From positions 434,001 to 498,000 of the forward strand of contig JANINQ010000005.1 of assembly GCA_024508675.1 (NCBI GenBank): a DNA stretch of 64,000 nt, in the 5' to 3' direction. Below are positions 9,567-19,009 of the stretch, piece after piece (positions within the stretch are counted from its first letter, which is position 1; every line of letters starts with the position of its first letter). This stretch comes from Afipia sp. GTDB taxonomy: Bacteria; Pseudomonadota; Alphaproteobacteria; Rhizobiales; Xanthobacteraceae. A model generated the notes under the pieces. It was not told where the DNA came from. It was given only the letters and a program-made list of their open reading frames with translations, and made no database searches. The translations under genes and the position numbers were made by a program.

Positions 9567-10034
9567 AGTCACTCCTTTGATTCGAGTGAGAACACACTAT
9601 TGATAATTCCACCAAAAAGCGCTTCCGGTTAGCCGTTTGCACAATTTTGTTGGGTTTTACCGGGGATTTTCGCAAGAATCCGGCTCCATACCCTCTAAAA
9701 CTGGCCCTGTCCTCTGGTTCGGAGGGGCGTTTGACCCTGCAAAACAAGGGATTCGCAGCCCCAAAGGCGACTCAGACGTCGCGCCGCTCCCCGCATTCCC
9801 AGCCCGCCGCCCCGCCTGGAGTGTGAGAAAACACTCTATATATCGATGCCGCGCACAACTGCGTCCACGCAAGCACCGCAATTGTCCGGCAAAGAATGCC
9901 CCACTCAAATCATCATCCACAGATCCATTTTCGTCGATAGCGGGATTGATGAATCACCGGTCCGTGGTCCATAAGCCCTCTCCCTGCGTTGCCTGAATTC
10001 AGCATCGCGATCTTCTTGCCGGGAAAGATACTGC
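9567..10034. other. Intergenic region between hu and tex; no gene seen
   Basis: This 468-bp divergent stretch must contain the promoters of the HU gene (minus) and tex (plus). I see no supported coding frame and no strong palindrome. The start of tex is a GTG with GGGAAAGA about 6 nt upstream. Confidence 0.6.
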
Positions 10035-12383
10035 GTGGCCAAAACAATCTCTCAACAAATCGCCGATGAACTCAATGTTCGTGAACAGCAGGTCGAAGCC
10101 GCAGTCGCCCTGCTCGACGGGGGCGCTACCGTTCCGTTCATCGCGCGATATCGTAAAGAGGCCACCGGTGCGCTCGACGACGCTCAGCTCCGTACGCTGG
10201 AAGAGCGATTGACTTATCTGCGCGAGCTTGACGAACGCCGCGTCACCGTTCTCAATTCCATTCGCGAACAGGGAAAGCTCGACGCGACACTTGAAGCAGC
10301 CATCCTTGCAGCAGACAGCAAAGGCAGGCTCGAAGACATTTATCTGCCGTACAAGCCCAAGCGCCGCACCAAGGCGGAGATCGCCAAAGAGGCCGGACTG
10401 GAGCCGCTGGCGGACCTGTTGCTCAATCAACCGGAGAACGATCCGCAGACAGTCGCCCTGCCTTTCGTTGATGCAGACAAGCAGATTGCGGATGCGGCAG
10501 CTGCACTCGACGGTGCGCGCGCCATTCTGGTTGAACGCTTTGCCGAAGATGCCGATCTGATCGGCGGACTGCGCGAGCATATGTGGTCGAACGGGCTCCT
10601 TGCGTCAAAACTACGCGACGGCAAGAAGGAGTCCGGCGCGAAGTTCGCCGACTATTTCGACTTCAGCGAACCTTTGAACAAGCTGCCGTCACACCGCATT
10701 CTCGCGATGTTTCGCGGCGAGAAGGAAGAAGTTCTGGATCTTCAGATGCTGCCCGAAGCAACTCCCGCGACACCAGCCGCTGTCAGTTCCTATGAATTCC
10801 GGATCATGCAGCGCTTTGGTGTCTCGGATCAGAAGCGACCAGGCGACAAGTGGCTCGCAGAAACTGTCCGCTGGGCATGGAGAACCAAAATCCAGGTTCA
10901 TCTCAATATCGATCTGCGACTACGGTTGTGGACTGCTGCCGAACAGGAAGGCGTTCGTGTGTTCGCGTCGAACTTGCGCGATCTCCTGTTAGCTGCTCCT
11001 GCCGGTGCGCGTGCGACCATGGGCCTGGATCCGGGGTACCGGACCGGCGTGAAAGTTGCCGTGGTCGATGCGACCGGCAAGGTCGTTGCTACGACGGCTA
11101 TTTTCCCTCATGAGCCGCAGCGCCGCTGGGACGAAGCTCTCGCTATTCTCGGCAAGCTTGCCCGCGAACATCGCGTCGAACTGATCGCAATCGGCAACGG
11201 CACCGCCTCCCGCGAGACCGACAAATTGGCGACGGAACTGGTGAAGCTCCTGCCGGAACTAAAAATGTCGAAAATCGTGGTGTCCGAAGCGGGAGCATCC
11301 GTCTATTCGGCATCGGCTTTCGCTTCCGAAGAACTGCCAGATCTCGATGTCACTCTGCGCGGCGCTGTCTCGATCGCCCGACGCTTACAGGACCCGTTGG
11401 CGGAGCTCGTCAAGATCGATCCGAAATCGATCGGCGTCGGGCAATACCAGCACGATCTTGGTGAAGCGAAGCTTTCCCGCTCGCTCGATGCCGTGGTCGA
11501 AGATTGCGTGAACGCGGTCGGCGTCGATGCCAACACTGCCTCAGCACCGCTACTGGCGCGCGTATCCGGAATCGGATCGGGGCTGGCACAAAGCATCGTG
11601 CAACACCGCGACGCGAATGGTCCGTTCAAGTCTCGCAAAGCCCTTAAAGATGTGCCGCGCCTCGGTCCGAAAGCATTCGAGCAATGCGCCGGCTTCCTGC
11701 GTATTACCGGCGGCGAAGATCCGCTTGACGCATCGGGCGTCCATCCCGAGTCCTATCCGGTGGTGAGACGCATCCTTGAGGCGACCAAAAGCGACATCAA
11801 GGCTCTGATTGGCAATGCCGAAATCCTGCGGCAGATCAAACCGCAATCATTCGTGGACGATACGTTCGGTCTTCCCACCATCACTGACATTCTGCGCGAG
11901 TTGGAAAAGCCGGGCCGCGATCCCCGCCCCGCGTTCAAAGCCGCTGTTTTCAAGGACGGTGTCGAGAAGATCAGCGATCTCAAGCCCGGCATGATTCTGG
12001 AAGGTGCGGTCACCAACGTCGCGGCGTTCGGTGCATTCGTCGATGTCGGCGTCCATCAGGACGGTCTCGTCCACATTTCCGCGATGTCACGCACCTTCAT
12101 CAAGGACCCGCGCGAAGTGGTGAAGCCGGGCGATATCGTCCGCGTCAAGGTGCTCGAAGTTGATGTGCCGCGTCAGCGTATTGCGCTGACATTGCGGCTC
12201 GACGACGAAATCGGCGCAAAACCCGATCGCACGACAAGGAATGAGCCACGCGGCAATGTGCGCTCATCTTCGTCCGCCGCGCCCGTTCAACGGAAGCCCG
12301 CGCAATCCAACTCATCAGGAGGCGGTGCACTGGCGGAAGCATTGCGCCGCGCGGCGGAGCAGAAGCAGGGCAAGCCGCGGTAA
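10035..12383 (+). CDS. tex: Tex family transcription accessory protein
   Basis: A 782-residue cytoplasmic RNA-binding protein with the full Tex layout. N-terminal helical Tex domain ([20 protein letters not shown]); a YqgF/RuvC-like domain starting at [20 protein letters not shown]; helix-hairpin-helix repeats ([39 protein letters not shown]); and an S1 domain ([20 protein letters not shown]) near residue 660, then a low-complexity basic tail. Tex proteins act on transcription elongation and RNA in many bacteria. The start codon is GTG at 10035. It stands alone, divergent from the HU gene. Confidence 0.96.
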   Translation: MAKTISQQIADELNVREQQVEAAVALLDGGATVPFIARYRKEATGALDDAQLRTLEERLTYLRELDERRVTVLNSIREQGKLDATLEAAILAADSKGRLEDIYLPYKPKRRTKAEIAKEAGLEPLADLLLNQPENDPQTVALPFVDADKQIADAAAALDGARAILVERFAEDADLIGGLREHMWSNGLLASKLRDGKKESGAKFADYFDFSEPLNKLPSHRILAMFRGEKEEVLDLQMLPEATPATPAAVSSYEFRIMQRFGVSDQKRPGDKWLAETVRWAWRTKIQVHLNIDLRLRLWTAAEQEGVRVFASNLRDLLLAAPAGARATMGLDPGYRTGVKVAVVDATGKVVATTAIFPHEPQRRWDEALAILGKLAREHRVELIAIGNGTASRETDKLATELVKLLPELKMSKIVVSEAGASVYSASAFASEELPDLDVTLRGAVSIARRLQDPLAELVKIDPKSIGVGQYQHDLGEAKLSRSLDAVVEDCVNAVGVDANTASAPLLARVSGIGSGLAQSIVQHRDANGPFKSRKALKDVPRLGPKAFEQCAGFLRITGGEDPLDASGVHPESYPVVRRILEATKSDIKALIGNAEILRQIKPQSFVDDTFGLPTITDILRELEKPGRDPRPAFKAAVFKDGVEKISDLKPGMILEGAVTNVAAFGAFVDVGVHQDGLVHISAMSRTFIKDPREVVKPGDIVRVKVLEVDVPRQRIALTLRLDDEIGAKPDRTTRNEPRGNVRSSSSAAPVQRKPAQSNSSGGGALAEALRRAAEQKQGKPR

Positions 12384-12680
12384 CGGTAAGCCGCTCACGG
12401 CAATATCCACCCTCGCGGCCACTAATCGCTGCGCTTCGTGACTTTCGTTTCATCCCGCGCCCCTTGGAGTGCGGGTGCGACGTCACGTCGCCAGACCGCG
12501 AATTGATTTGAGCATCGTGCCACCTGAATGATTTCAGGAACGCAATCGGCAACCGCGTCACCGCCCCCAACACGCTGAAGTTCCGTGACAATCCATCGAA
12601 ACCTGATGGAATTTCCAAGCAGCATACTTACGCTTGACCGCCCCGCAGCATGAGGGCTTTCGCAACGCGGCATCACGCAA
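12384..12680. other. Intergenic region after tex; no supported gene
   Basis: About 300 bp between tex and the GntR operator. Minus-strand open frames exist but lack a convincing ribosome site or recognisable family. No T-run terminator for tex was found. Confidence 0.5.
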
Positions 12681-12707
12681 ATCATCTGATGTTAAACATC
12701 GGATGAT
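12681..12707. promoter_or_regulatory. 27-bp near-perfect palindrome, probable GntR operator
   Basis: The arms ATCATCtGATGTT and AACATCgGATGAT flank a single central base; only one T/G pair breaks the symmetry. It lies 72 bp upstream of the GntR start and 320 bp after tex. A weak promoter may overlap it: TTGCAA at 12707-12712 and TAGCGT at 12730-12735, 17 bp apart. Autoregulation by the GntR protein is inferred. Confidence 0.7.
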
Positions 12708-12778
12708 TGCAACGCCCATTTTCCCCTGCTAGCGTTCCTGCAACGCCTCTTCAGAATGGCGACCGGGAGATCAAATCC

Positions 12779-13561
12779 GTGGCGAAGTCACGCCCAAGAA
12801 CAATCATCAAAGGCATCAAGCCTGGTCGCATCCATGCCGTGCTCGCAACGCTCGGCAGCGAGATTGCGCGGGATGTGATTCCGGTTGGTGCGACGCTTCC
12901 GCCCGAGCCTGAACTCGAAGCCCGCTTTGGTGTCGGACGGGGCGTTGTTCGCGAGGCGATCAAAACGCTGGCGGCCAAAGGGCTGGTGAGTGTCGGGCCT
13001 CGTCATGGCACCCGTGTGCAGCCCCGTCATGACTGGAGCCTGCTCGACCGCGATGTGCTGAGCTGGCTCGTCGGTAAGGGCGATCCGGACCGTGAACTGC
13101 TGTTGGAAATTCAGGAAGTCCGCTCGATCATCGAACCGGCCGCTGCCGCGCTGGCTGCAAGGCGCGCGACGAAAACTGATCGCTTGCGGATCAATGCGGC
13201 GCTGGCGGCAATGGAAACGTCGCATGATCAGGCCAGCGCCATCGCTGCGGACAAGGCGTTTCATCTCGCGGTTCTCGACGCCACCCATAACCGGGTGTTT
13301 CAGGGATTCCGCGGCGCGATCGATACCATTCTGAGTACGGTCTTTCTGGTCGCAGTAGGAAGCGCCGGCTGGTTCGACGACAATCTCCCCAATCATGCGG
13401 CGGTGGCGCGCGCCATTGATGAAGGCGATGCAGATAAAGCGCGGGCTGCCATGGATCAGGTTCTCGGATTCACCGAGTCGAAGCTCTCAAAAAGAAAATC
13501 CCGCAACGCAGGTCTCTCACCCGAAAAGCCGAAGGCACAGAGAAAACAGCATGTATCGTGA
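12779..13561 (+). CDS. FCD-type GntR family regulator
   Basis: A 260-residue regulator: N-terminal GntR winged helix (IPVGATLPPEPELEARFGVGRGVVREAIKTL) and C-terminal FCD ligand domain with the metal/ligand-binding histidines in DKAFHLAVLDATHN and NHAAVARAI. FCD members bind organic acids or related metabolites. I chose the GTG at 12779, 8 nt after GGGAGA; the frame is open back to 12707 but that would put the coding start inside the palindrome. It is the first gene of the catabolic operon and overlaps the next gene by 11 nt, so it is probably auto-regulated and controls the operon. Confidence 0.9.
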   Translation: MAKSRPRTIIKGIKPGRIHAVLATLGSEIARDVIPVGATLPPEPELEARFGVGRGVVREAIKTLAAKGLVSVGPRHGTRVQPRHDWSLLDRDVLSWLVGKGDPDRELLLEIQEVRSIIEPAAAALAARRATKTDRLRINAALAAMETSHDQASAIAADKAFHLAVLDATHNRVFQGFRGAIDTILSTVFLVAVGSAGWFDDNLPNHAAVARAIDEGDADKARAAMDQVLGFTESKLSKRKSRNAGLSPEKPKAQRKQHVS

Positions 13562-14048
13562 TATGAAGGGTTCAACCCATGTGCTCGCATCGCCGGAGAT
13601 CGCGGTTGTCGCGATCCCGCAGGACGAGCGCGTCTGGGTGCCCCAAGCGCCTGATGTCTGGTTCAGGCCGCTGATGCTCAACACCCGTCAAGGACAATGG
13701 TGCAACCTGCTCCGCGTCCGGCGCTCAGGAGTGCTGTCGCGCCATCTGCATCCGAATCCGGTGCACGGCTTCGTTCTCAAGGGAAAGTGGTTCTATCGCG
13801 AGCACGAATGGATCGCGACAGAAGGCTCCTATGTGTTCGAACCGCCCGGCGAGATCCACACCCTTGTGGTTCCTGAAGATACCCCCGAGATGATCACCTT
13901 CTTCAACATTCAGGGATCGATGGTCTATCTCGACGAGAACAACAAACACGTCGGCTATGAGGATGTTTTCACCAAAATAGATATGTGCCGGGCACACTAT
14001 GAGGCGAGCGGCCTCGGCCACGATTACGTCGACCAGTTTGTGCGGTAA
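13551..14048 (+). CDS. 2,4'-dihydroxyacetophenone dioxygenase-like cupin
   Basis: A 165-residue single-domain cupin resembling the 2,4'-dihydroxyacetophenone dioxygenase family, iron enzymes that cleave a C-C bond between a carbonyl and a hydroxylated carbon. Metal-ligand candidates are the His residues of SRHLHPNPVHG (about residues 63-73) and the FEPPGEIHTL motif (about residues 99-108). The C-terminal DMCRAHYEASGLGHDYVDQF is also family-typical. It overlaps the GntR gene by 11 nt and its stop overlaps the SDR start (TAATG), so the three are translationally coupled. The true substrate is unknown; related cupins annotated this way act on varied carbonyl compounds. Confidence 0.75.
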   Translation: MYRDMKGSTHVLASPEIAVVAIPQDERVWVPQAPDVWFRPLMLNTRQGQWCNLLRVRRSGVLSRHLHPNPVHGFVLKGKWFYREHEWIATEGSYVFEPPGEIHTLVVPEDTPEMITFFNIQGSMVYLDENNKHVGYEDVFTKIDMCRAHYEASGLGHDYVDQFVR

Positions 14049-14821
14049 TGGACGGGACAGTCATGCCGCAGGTTGCAACATCGGCCGCATGGGCGTCGAT
14101 CTGGTATGCCGGCAAACGCGTTCTGATTACCGGCGGAACATCGGGGATCGGTGCCGGCATCGCGCGCGGCTTTGTTGAAGCCGGAGCGGATGTGATCGTT
14201 GCCGGCGTGAACGATGCCGAGATTGCGGCTGCAAGCCTGGACCCCGTGCTGAGCAAGGCCCGCGCACATAAGATCGACGTCCGCGACGGCGACGCCATCA
14301 AAAAATTGACCACCTCGCTCAACGGTCTCGACGTTCTTGTGAATTGCGCCGGCGTGATCCGCCGCAGCGAAGAACTCGAACCCGAAATCTTCGCGTCGGT
14401 GGTCGATATCAATCTCAACGGAACGATGCGCATGTGCGCAGCGGCGCGGCTGTTGCTCGCGCGAACGAACGGCGCAATCGTCAATCTGGCCTCGATGCTG
14501 TCGTTCTTCGGCGGAGGCCTCGTACCGGGCTATGCAGCCAGCAAGGGCGGCATCGCCCAACTGACGAAATCTCTTGCCATCGCTTACGCCAGTGACGGCA
14601 TTCGTGTGAATGCCATCGCGCCGGGATGGATCGCGACGCCCCTCACTGCGGCACTGCAGGCCGATCCGGCGCGCAGCAAACCTATCCTTGACCGCACACC
14701 ACTCGGACGATGGGGGAAGCCGGACGATCTTCTTGGCGGCGTGCTCTATCTGTGTTCGCCGACTGCGTCGTTCGTGACTGGTACTGTTCTGGTAATTGAT
14801 GGGGGATATGCGATCTGCTGA
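14048..14821 (+). CDS. SDR family oxidoreductase
   Basis: A 257-residue classical short-chain dehydrogenase/reductase. Cofactor motif GGTSGIGAGIARGF (residues about 29-42), NCAGV, and the active-site YAASKGG with a Ser in the preceding LASMLSFFG; C-terminal GWIATPLTA and TGTVLVIDGGYA are typical. It probably interconverts an alcohol and a ketone in the pathway served by the neighbouring cupin. The ATG shares a base with the cupin stop. NAD versus NADP preference cannot be set with certainty from the visible motif. Confidence 0.9.
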   Translation: MDGTVMPQVATSAAWASIWYAGKRVLITGGTSGIGAGIARGFVEAGADVIVAGVNDAEIAAASLDPVLSKARAHKIDVRDGDAIKKLTTSLNGLDVLVNCAGVIRRSEELEPEIFASVVDINLNGTMRMCAAARLLLARTNGAIVNLASMLSFFGGGLVPGYAASKGGIAQLTKSLAIAYASDGIRVNAIAPGWIATPLTAALQADPARSKPILDRTPLGRWGKPDDLLGGVLYLCSPTASFVTGTVLVIDGGYAIC

Positions 14822-14838
14822 TCACGATCTGTGGCGAC

Positions 14839-14855
14839 GTGCCGCGCTTCGGCAC
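14839..14855 (+). terminator. Short hairpin between SDR gene and ABC permease gene
   Basis: GTGCCG and CGGCAC form a 6-bp stem with a 5-nt loop, 18 bp after the SDR stop. There is no T run, so it may be an attenuator or an mRNA stabiliser rather than a terminator. Confidence 0.3.
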
Positions 14856-14947
14856 GACCGATCGAGACTAATCTGAAACGCCGATCAACAGGCGTGCAAC
14901 AAGAAACAATAATAATTGGCCGGACACACCGGCCACAGGGAGGTAAC

Positions 14948-15769
14948 GTGCTGGTGATATCCAGTCAGAAGATACGGCCGAGATGGATGATGCGAGGATT
15001 CAGCTCCCTCGCAGGTGCTGCGATGTTCGTAGCCCCTCTGCTCGTGCTTGTCATGCTATGGGCCATTATCGTTCCTCTTTTCAAGATTGATCCGCGCGTC
15101 TTCCCTGCAATTGGCGCGGTGGGTGCCGCAGCGATGGATTCGATTCGTGACGGCACACTTATCAATCACGTTGGCGCGAGTCTGATGCGCGTCGGACTTG
15201 GGACACTGATCGGCGTGGTAACCGCCGTACCACTCGGCATTGCGATGGGTGTCAGCCCGGCGGTCTCTACGTTTCTGACTCCCCTGTTCCGCTTCTTTTC
15301 GGTGCTGGCGGGCATTGCGTGGATTCCAATCGCAACTTTGTGGTTTGGCTACGGCTTCGGCGCCATCATCTTCGTGATTTTCAATGCCGTCTTCTTTGTC
15401 GTCGCCTACAACACCCTGCTGGGCGTTTCGACCATTCCTCATTCGCTGCGTAACGCAGCCGCCTCCCTCGGCGCCGGACGCTGGGCGCTTCTCACGCAGG
15501 TGCTGCTGCCGGGCGCACTACCGAACATCGTCACGGGAATACGCACAGGCCTCGGCTTTGCATGGCGCGGACTGATCGCGGCCGAGATGATCGCCACCAA
15601 TGTCGGCCTCGGTTACATGCTGTTCGTTGCACGCGATTTCTATCGCACGGAAGTCATCGTGCTGGGAATGATCGTGATCGGCGTGCTGTGGCTATTGATC
15701 GATCGTCTGGTGCTGGTTCCGCTGGAGCGTTCGACCATCGAGCGCTGGGGAATGGTGAGGCGCGCATGA
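14948..15769 (+). CDS. NitT/TauT-type ABC transporter permease (first)
   Basis: A 273-residue inner-membrane permease of the BPD_transp_1 family. The N-terminal helix begins around AMFVAPLLVLVMLWAIIVPL; the EAA-like loop is near SLGAGRWALLTQVLLPGALP, and AWRGLIAAEMIATNVGLGYM closes the core. The GTG at 14948 follows GGGAGGTAAC, a strong ribosome site; an in-frame extension to 14831 lacks one. The next permease gene overlaps by 4 nt (ATGA). The pair would form a heterodimeric channel. The substrate is unknown, but the co-operonic cupin and SDR suggest a carbonyl or aromatic compound. Confidence 0.9.
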   Translation: MLVISSQKIRPRWMMRGFSSLAGAAMFVAPLLVLVMLWAIIVPLFKIDPRVFPAIGAVGAAAMDSIRDGTLINHVGASLMRVGLGTLIGVVTAVPLGIAMGVSPAVSTFLTPLFRFFSVLAGIAWIPIATLWFGYGFGAIIFVIFNAVFFVVAYNTLLGVSTIPHSLRNAAASLGAGRWALLTQVLLPGALPNIVTGIRTGLGFAWRGLIAAEMIATNVGLGYMLFVARDFYRTEVIVLGMIVIGVLWLLIDRLVLVPLERSTIERWGMVRRA

Positions 15770-16572
15770 ACATCCTTCTCAAGGGCTGGAGTGCGTATAC
15801 CCGGATGACCGTTCGCTGGCCCGGTCTCGCCGCGATCATCCCGTTCATTCCCGTTGTTCTGCTCTGGACCGCAATCTCTGAAGCCGGCGTATTTCCGCGT
15901 GCATTCTTTCCCGGCCCCGGCGACGTAGTCCGCTCGTTCTTCTCACTCACCTACAAGGGCATCCTGCCCGATTATCTTCAGGACAGCCTGATCCGCCTCA
16001 TCACCGGCGCGGCCGTTGGCATGGCGCTCGGCATTCCCCTCGGCATCCTGATCGGCACCAGCCGCTGGGCGCATCGCGCCTGTTGGCCAGTTCTGTTGTT
16101 CTTCCAGGCCATCGGCGACATCGCATGGCTTCCGATTCTGCTGATCTGGTTCGGCTTCGGCCTCACCACGATGACTTTTGTGATCGTGTATACGGTGCTG
16201 TTTCCCGTGGTTCTCAATACAGTTCTGGGCGTTGAGTCAGTGCCGCGCGATCTGGCGCGTGCCGCGCGCAGTCTCGGCGCATCGCGTGCGCGCGTGCTCT
16301 GGGAGGTCACCCTGCCGGGCGCACTTCCAAATATCATCACAGGGCTGCGCAATGGCCTTGGTTACGGATGGCGGGCGCTCATCGCTGTGGAAATCATCGT
16401 CGGCACGAGCGGCATCGGCTTCATGATGTTCGACGCCCGGCGCGCCGGCTCAACGGTCGAGATCATCCTCGGGATGATCATACTCGGGTTGCTTTGGTAC
16501 GTCGTAGACGCCTGGATTCTTGCGCCCATCGAGCGCGCGACCGGTAAACGCTGGGGACTGGTGACATCATGA
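15766..16572 (+). CDS. NitT/TauT-type ABC transporter permease (second)
   Basis: A 268-residue permease, paralogous to the preceding one and starting at MNILLKGWSAYTRMTVRW. Both contain the same loop pattern: here SLGASRARVLWEVTLPGALP, then GYGWRALIAVEIIVGTSGIG. About six membrane segments are visible. ATGA overlaps join it to the genes on both sides. Two distinct permeases, rather than one homodimer-forming gene as in ssu, set this transporter apart from the sulfonate system at 3-8 kb. Confidence 0.9.
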   Translation: MNILLKGWSAYTRMTVRWPGLAAIIPFIPVVLLWTAISEAGVFPRAFFPGPGDVVRSFFSLTYKGILPDYLQDSLIRLITGAAVGMALGIPLGILIGTSRWAHRACWPVLLFFQAIGDIAWLPILLIWFGFGLTTMTFVIVYTVLFPVVLNTVLGVESVPRDLARAARSLGASRARVLWEVTLPGALPNIITGLRNGLGYGWRALIAVEIIVGTSGIGFMMFDARRAGSTVEIILGMIILGLLWYVVDAWILAPIERATGKRWGLVTS

Positions 16573-17327
16573 GCACGCTTTCGATCCGCAACCTCGCAAA
16601 GACCTACTTCGATCCTTACGCCGGCGAGCACGTCAACGCAGTAAAAGACATCTCGCTCGACGTCGAACAGGGCGAATTCGTCTCGGTCGTCGGGCCATCC
16701 GGCTGTGGCAAGACGACCGTTCTCAACATGATCGCGGGTTTCATCCCGCATTCGAGCGGCGAAATCCTGCTGAATGGCAAGGCGATTGACGGCCCCGGCC
16801 CTGAGCGCGGTGTGGTGTTTCAGTCTTTCGCGCTCTTCCCATGGAAGACCGTTCTCGACAATGTCGGCTTCGGCCCCAAGATGCGCGGTGTTCCGAAGGC
16901 CGAACGTGACAAGATCGCGCATGAATATCTGGCCCTTGCAGGCCTCACTCACGCAGCGAACCGCTATCCAAACGAGCTATCCGGCGGTATGCAGCAGCGC
17001 GTCGGCGTGGTCCGCGCGCTTGCCAACAATCCCGCCGTGCTCCTGATGGATGAGCCTTTCGCCAGCGTCGATGCGCAGACACGCATGACGCTGCAGGAAG
17101 AACTCACACGTATCTGGCAGGAACGCCGCCCGACCGTGATCTTCATTACCCATGACGTTCCCGAGGCCGTGTTTCTTGCCAACCGTGTCGTAGTCCTCTC
17201 GAAAGGCCGCGTGCTCGATCAGATCAAGGTCGACTTGCCGCGGCCGCGCGTCTGGGATGACCTGATCGAGGATGACACCTTCAAGAAGCTGTCTGCGCAG
17301 GTTCTGCATATGGTGCGGTCCGCATGA
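16569..17327 (+). CDS. NitT/TauT-type ABC transporter ATP-binding protein
   Basis: A 252-residue ABC ATPase. Walker A is GPSGCGKTT, the Q-loop VVFQSFALFPWKTVLDNV, the signature LSGGMQQRVGVVRAL, Walker B AVLLMDEPFASVDAQTR and the switch THDVPEAV. It is complete and of the usual length. Its start overlaps the second permease stop and its stop overlaps the small membrane protein start, both as ATGA. It energises the two-permease importer. Confidence 0.94.
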   Translation: MSTLSIRNLAKTYFDPYAGEHVNAVKDISLDVEQGEFVSVVGPSGCGKTTVLNMIAGFIPHSSGEILLNGKAIDGPGPERGVVFQSFALFPWKTVLDNVGFGPKMRGVPKAERDKIAHEYLALAGLTHAANRYPNELSGGMQQRVGVVRALANNPAVLLMDEPFASVDAQTRMTLQEELTRIWQERRPTVIFITHDVPEAVFLANRVVVLSKGRVLDQIKVDLPRPRVWDDLIEDDTFKKLSAQVLHMVRSA

Positions 17328-17656
17328 GCCTGATGTCCGAAGTCCTGCGGTCGACCAAGGGTCGCGTCGTTCTCGGCGTCATCGCGGCGTGGGCGGGCTT
17401 CCAGCTCTGGCTGACGCTGGCGGCGCCGATGAAGATATCGCCAGAGCTCGCAGGCACATCGGAGAAGGTCAACATCCAGATCGAACTGCCTTTTACGCCT
17501 GAGCGCTTTCACGTTCAGTCGTTTCAGCAATATGGAAGGGTCGCCGGCGCCGACGACCATTCGATAGCATTACGAGGAGTCAAACGAACGGATCTCAACG
17601 CGGTTGCCCGGCCTTACTGGGTAACGAGCGTTGGGCCAATCAAGGAGGGAGGATAA
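17324..17656 (+). CDS. Small single-pass membrane protein of ABC operon
   Basis: A 110-residue protein of no family I recognise. It has one likely membrane segment, VVLGVIAAWAGFQLWLTLAA (about residues 15-34), with a short basic N-terminus (cytoplasmic by the positive-inside rule), so the remaining 75 residues would lie in the periplasm. It is translationally coupled to the ATPase (ATGA) and lies 2 bp before the binding protein gene, an intimate position for a transporter accessory subunit. It has no lipobox or signal cleavage site I can see. Function is unknown; a role in docking the binding protein is a guess. Confidence 0.65.
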   Translation: MSLMSEVLRSTKGRVVLGVIAAWAGFQLWLTLAAPMKISPELAGTSEKVNIQIELPFTPERFHVQSFQQYGRVAGADDHSIALRGVKRTDLNAVARPYWVTSVGPIKEGG

Positions 17657-17658
17657 CA

Positions 17659-18714
17659 ATGAAAAGATTGATGATGTTGGGAGCTGCACTGATGCTGGCG
17701 TGCTCGCCGGTCCAGGCGCAGACGATGGTAAAGGTCAAAGCCGGCATGGTGACCGGCATCGACCAGATCGGACTTCCGATCGCGCTCGAACGCGGCTTCT
17801 TCGAGAAGAACGGCCTCGACGTCACGATTGCCAGGCCCTACGCGACCGGCGTGGACGCGCTCAACGCGCTGCAGGCTGGTGAAAGCGAAATTGTTCAGGT
17901 TGGCGTACCGATGATCGGCGCTGTGCTGCGCGGAATGGATCTTGTTGCTCTGGGCAACTACAGCGGCAACGCAACGAAGGCTGGTTCTGACGCAACAATG
18001 GCTATCGTCGCCCGCGAAGGCGCTGGAATCGCCAAGGGAGATCTCGCCAGCCTGAAGGGCAAGAAGATCGCGGCCTCATTCGGCACGATCAACCATCTCT
18101 ACATTCTTGCAATTCTCGAAAAAGCAGGCCTCAAGCCGGATGACGTGACACTGGTCAATACCCCGCCGCCGGACATGACGGTTGCACTGCTTGCCAAGGG
18201 CATCGACGCATTCTCGGCATGGGACCCATGGCCGATTGTCGCGGGCAAGGACGTTCCCGGTGCTATCGAAGTGATCCGGGGCGGCGACGTGATTTCGTAT
18301 CTCGGCTTCAATGTCGCCCTCCGCCCCTGGGTGGAAAAGAACGGCGAAACGATCGAGAAATTTCTCGCAGCCGTCTCCGAGGCCGATCAATGGATGCGCA
18401 AGAATCCGAAGCAGGCTGCTGGAATTGCAACCCGCTGGATTCCCGGTCTGAAGCCGGAAATCGCCGAAGCTGCCATGCAATTCAACATCCAGCAGGCTGA
18501 CCGCCGCCTGTCCGCCAACAACTACCGCGCGCTCTGGAGTGCGGAAGATCGCCTCGCCCGTCTCGGCATTTTGAAGTCGACCTTCGACGTCAACAAGCAC
18601 ATCGAGCCGAAGCACATCCTGAAGGTGATGAAGGACAAGCCCGAACTGTTTGCCGACCTGCCGCCAATTCCGGCAAATGTCGCGATCGGTCCGGGCTTCG
18701 TCTTCAAGCCCTGA
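17659..18714 (+). CDS. ABC transporter substrate-binding protein (NMT1/TauA-like)
   Basis: A 351-residue periplasmic binding protein with signal peptide MKRLMMLGAALMLACSPVQA-Q. The mature N-terminus KVKAGMVTGIDQIGLPIALE, followed by GFFEKNGLDV and LQAGESEIVQVGVP, matches the NMT1/THI5-like group used by NitT/TauT transporters; AFSAWDPW corresponds to the AW-WDP motif of SsuA. It is the last gene of the operon and is followed by a strong hairpin. The protein is longer than SsuA and its ligand site residues cannot be assigned without a structure, so the ligand is open. Confidence 0.9.
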   Translation: MKRLMMLGAALMLACSPVQAQTMVKVKAGMVTGIDQIGLPIALERGFFEKNGLDVTIARPYATGVDALNALQAGESEIVQVGVPMIGAVLRGMDLVALGNYSGNATKAGSDATMAIVAREGAGIAKGDLASLKGKKIAASFGTINHLYILAILEKAGLKPDDVTLVNTPPPDMTVALLAKGIDAFSAWDPWPIVAGKDVPGAIEVIRGGDVISYLGFNVALRPWVEKNGETIEKFLAAVSEADQWMRKNPKQAAGIATRWIPGLKPEIAEAAMQFNIQQADRRLSANNYRALWSAEDRLARLGILKSTFDVNKHIEPKHILKVMKDKPELFADLPPIPANVAIGPGFVFKP

Positions 18715-18723
18715 CGTCTCTGC

Positions 18724-18761
18724 GCGGGTGGCGGATGGAAGCATCCCCCTCTGCCACCCGC
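18724..18761 (+). terminator. Operon terminator (nested hairpin)
   Basis: A 9-bp perfect stem GCGGGTGGC / GCCACCCGC encloses a second 5-bp stem GGATG / CATCC. It lies 10 bp after the binding protein stop. The T-rich tail is short (GTTTGT). Confidence 0.65.
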
Positions 18762-19009
18762 CAGTTTGTCATCTCAGAAGTCGCCGAAGCGCGCTCCCGG
18801 AACGCCCGGCGGCACAAGCTGACTGATTTAGCAGCGTTTTTGCGCCGTTCCGCGACTCCTATCGTCTCAACGCGCGCAGACCGGCGGGATTGCTGCCTGA
18901 CGCTCAGATAGAAGCGGACCCTAGAGTCACAACGCAGTCCCCGGCACATGGAACCTTTTCGGTTCCAGCGTGTTTCGTTAGGTTAATCTGAGAGCCGTTG
19001 GGGGATTTG

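Noticed and set aside
12422-12685. Minus-strand open frame of 87 codons upstream of the GntR gene
   Set aside because: No ribosome site, no recognisable motif and unusual composition; it would also be alone between tex and the GntR operator.
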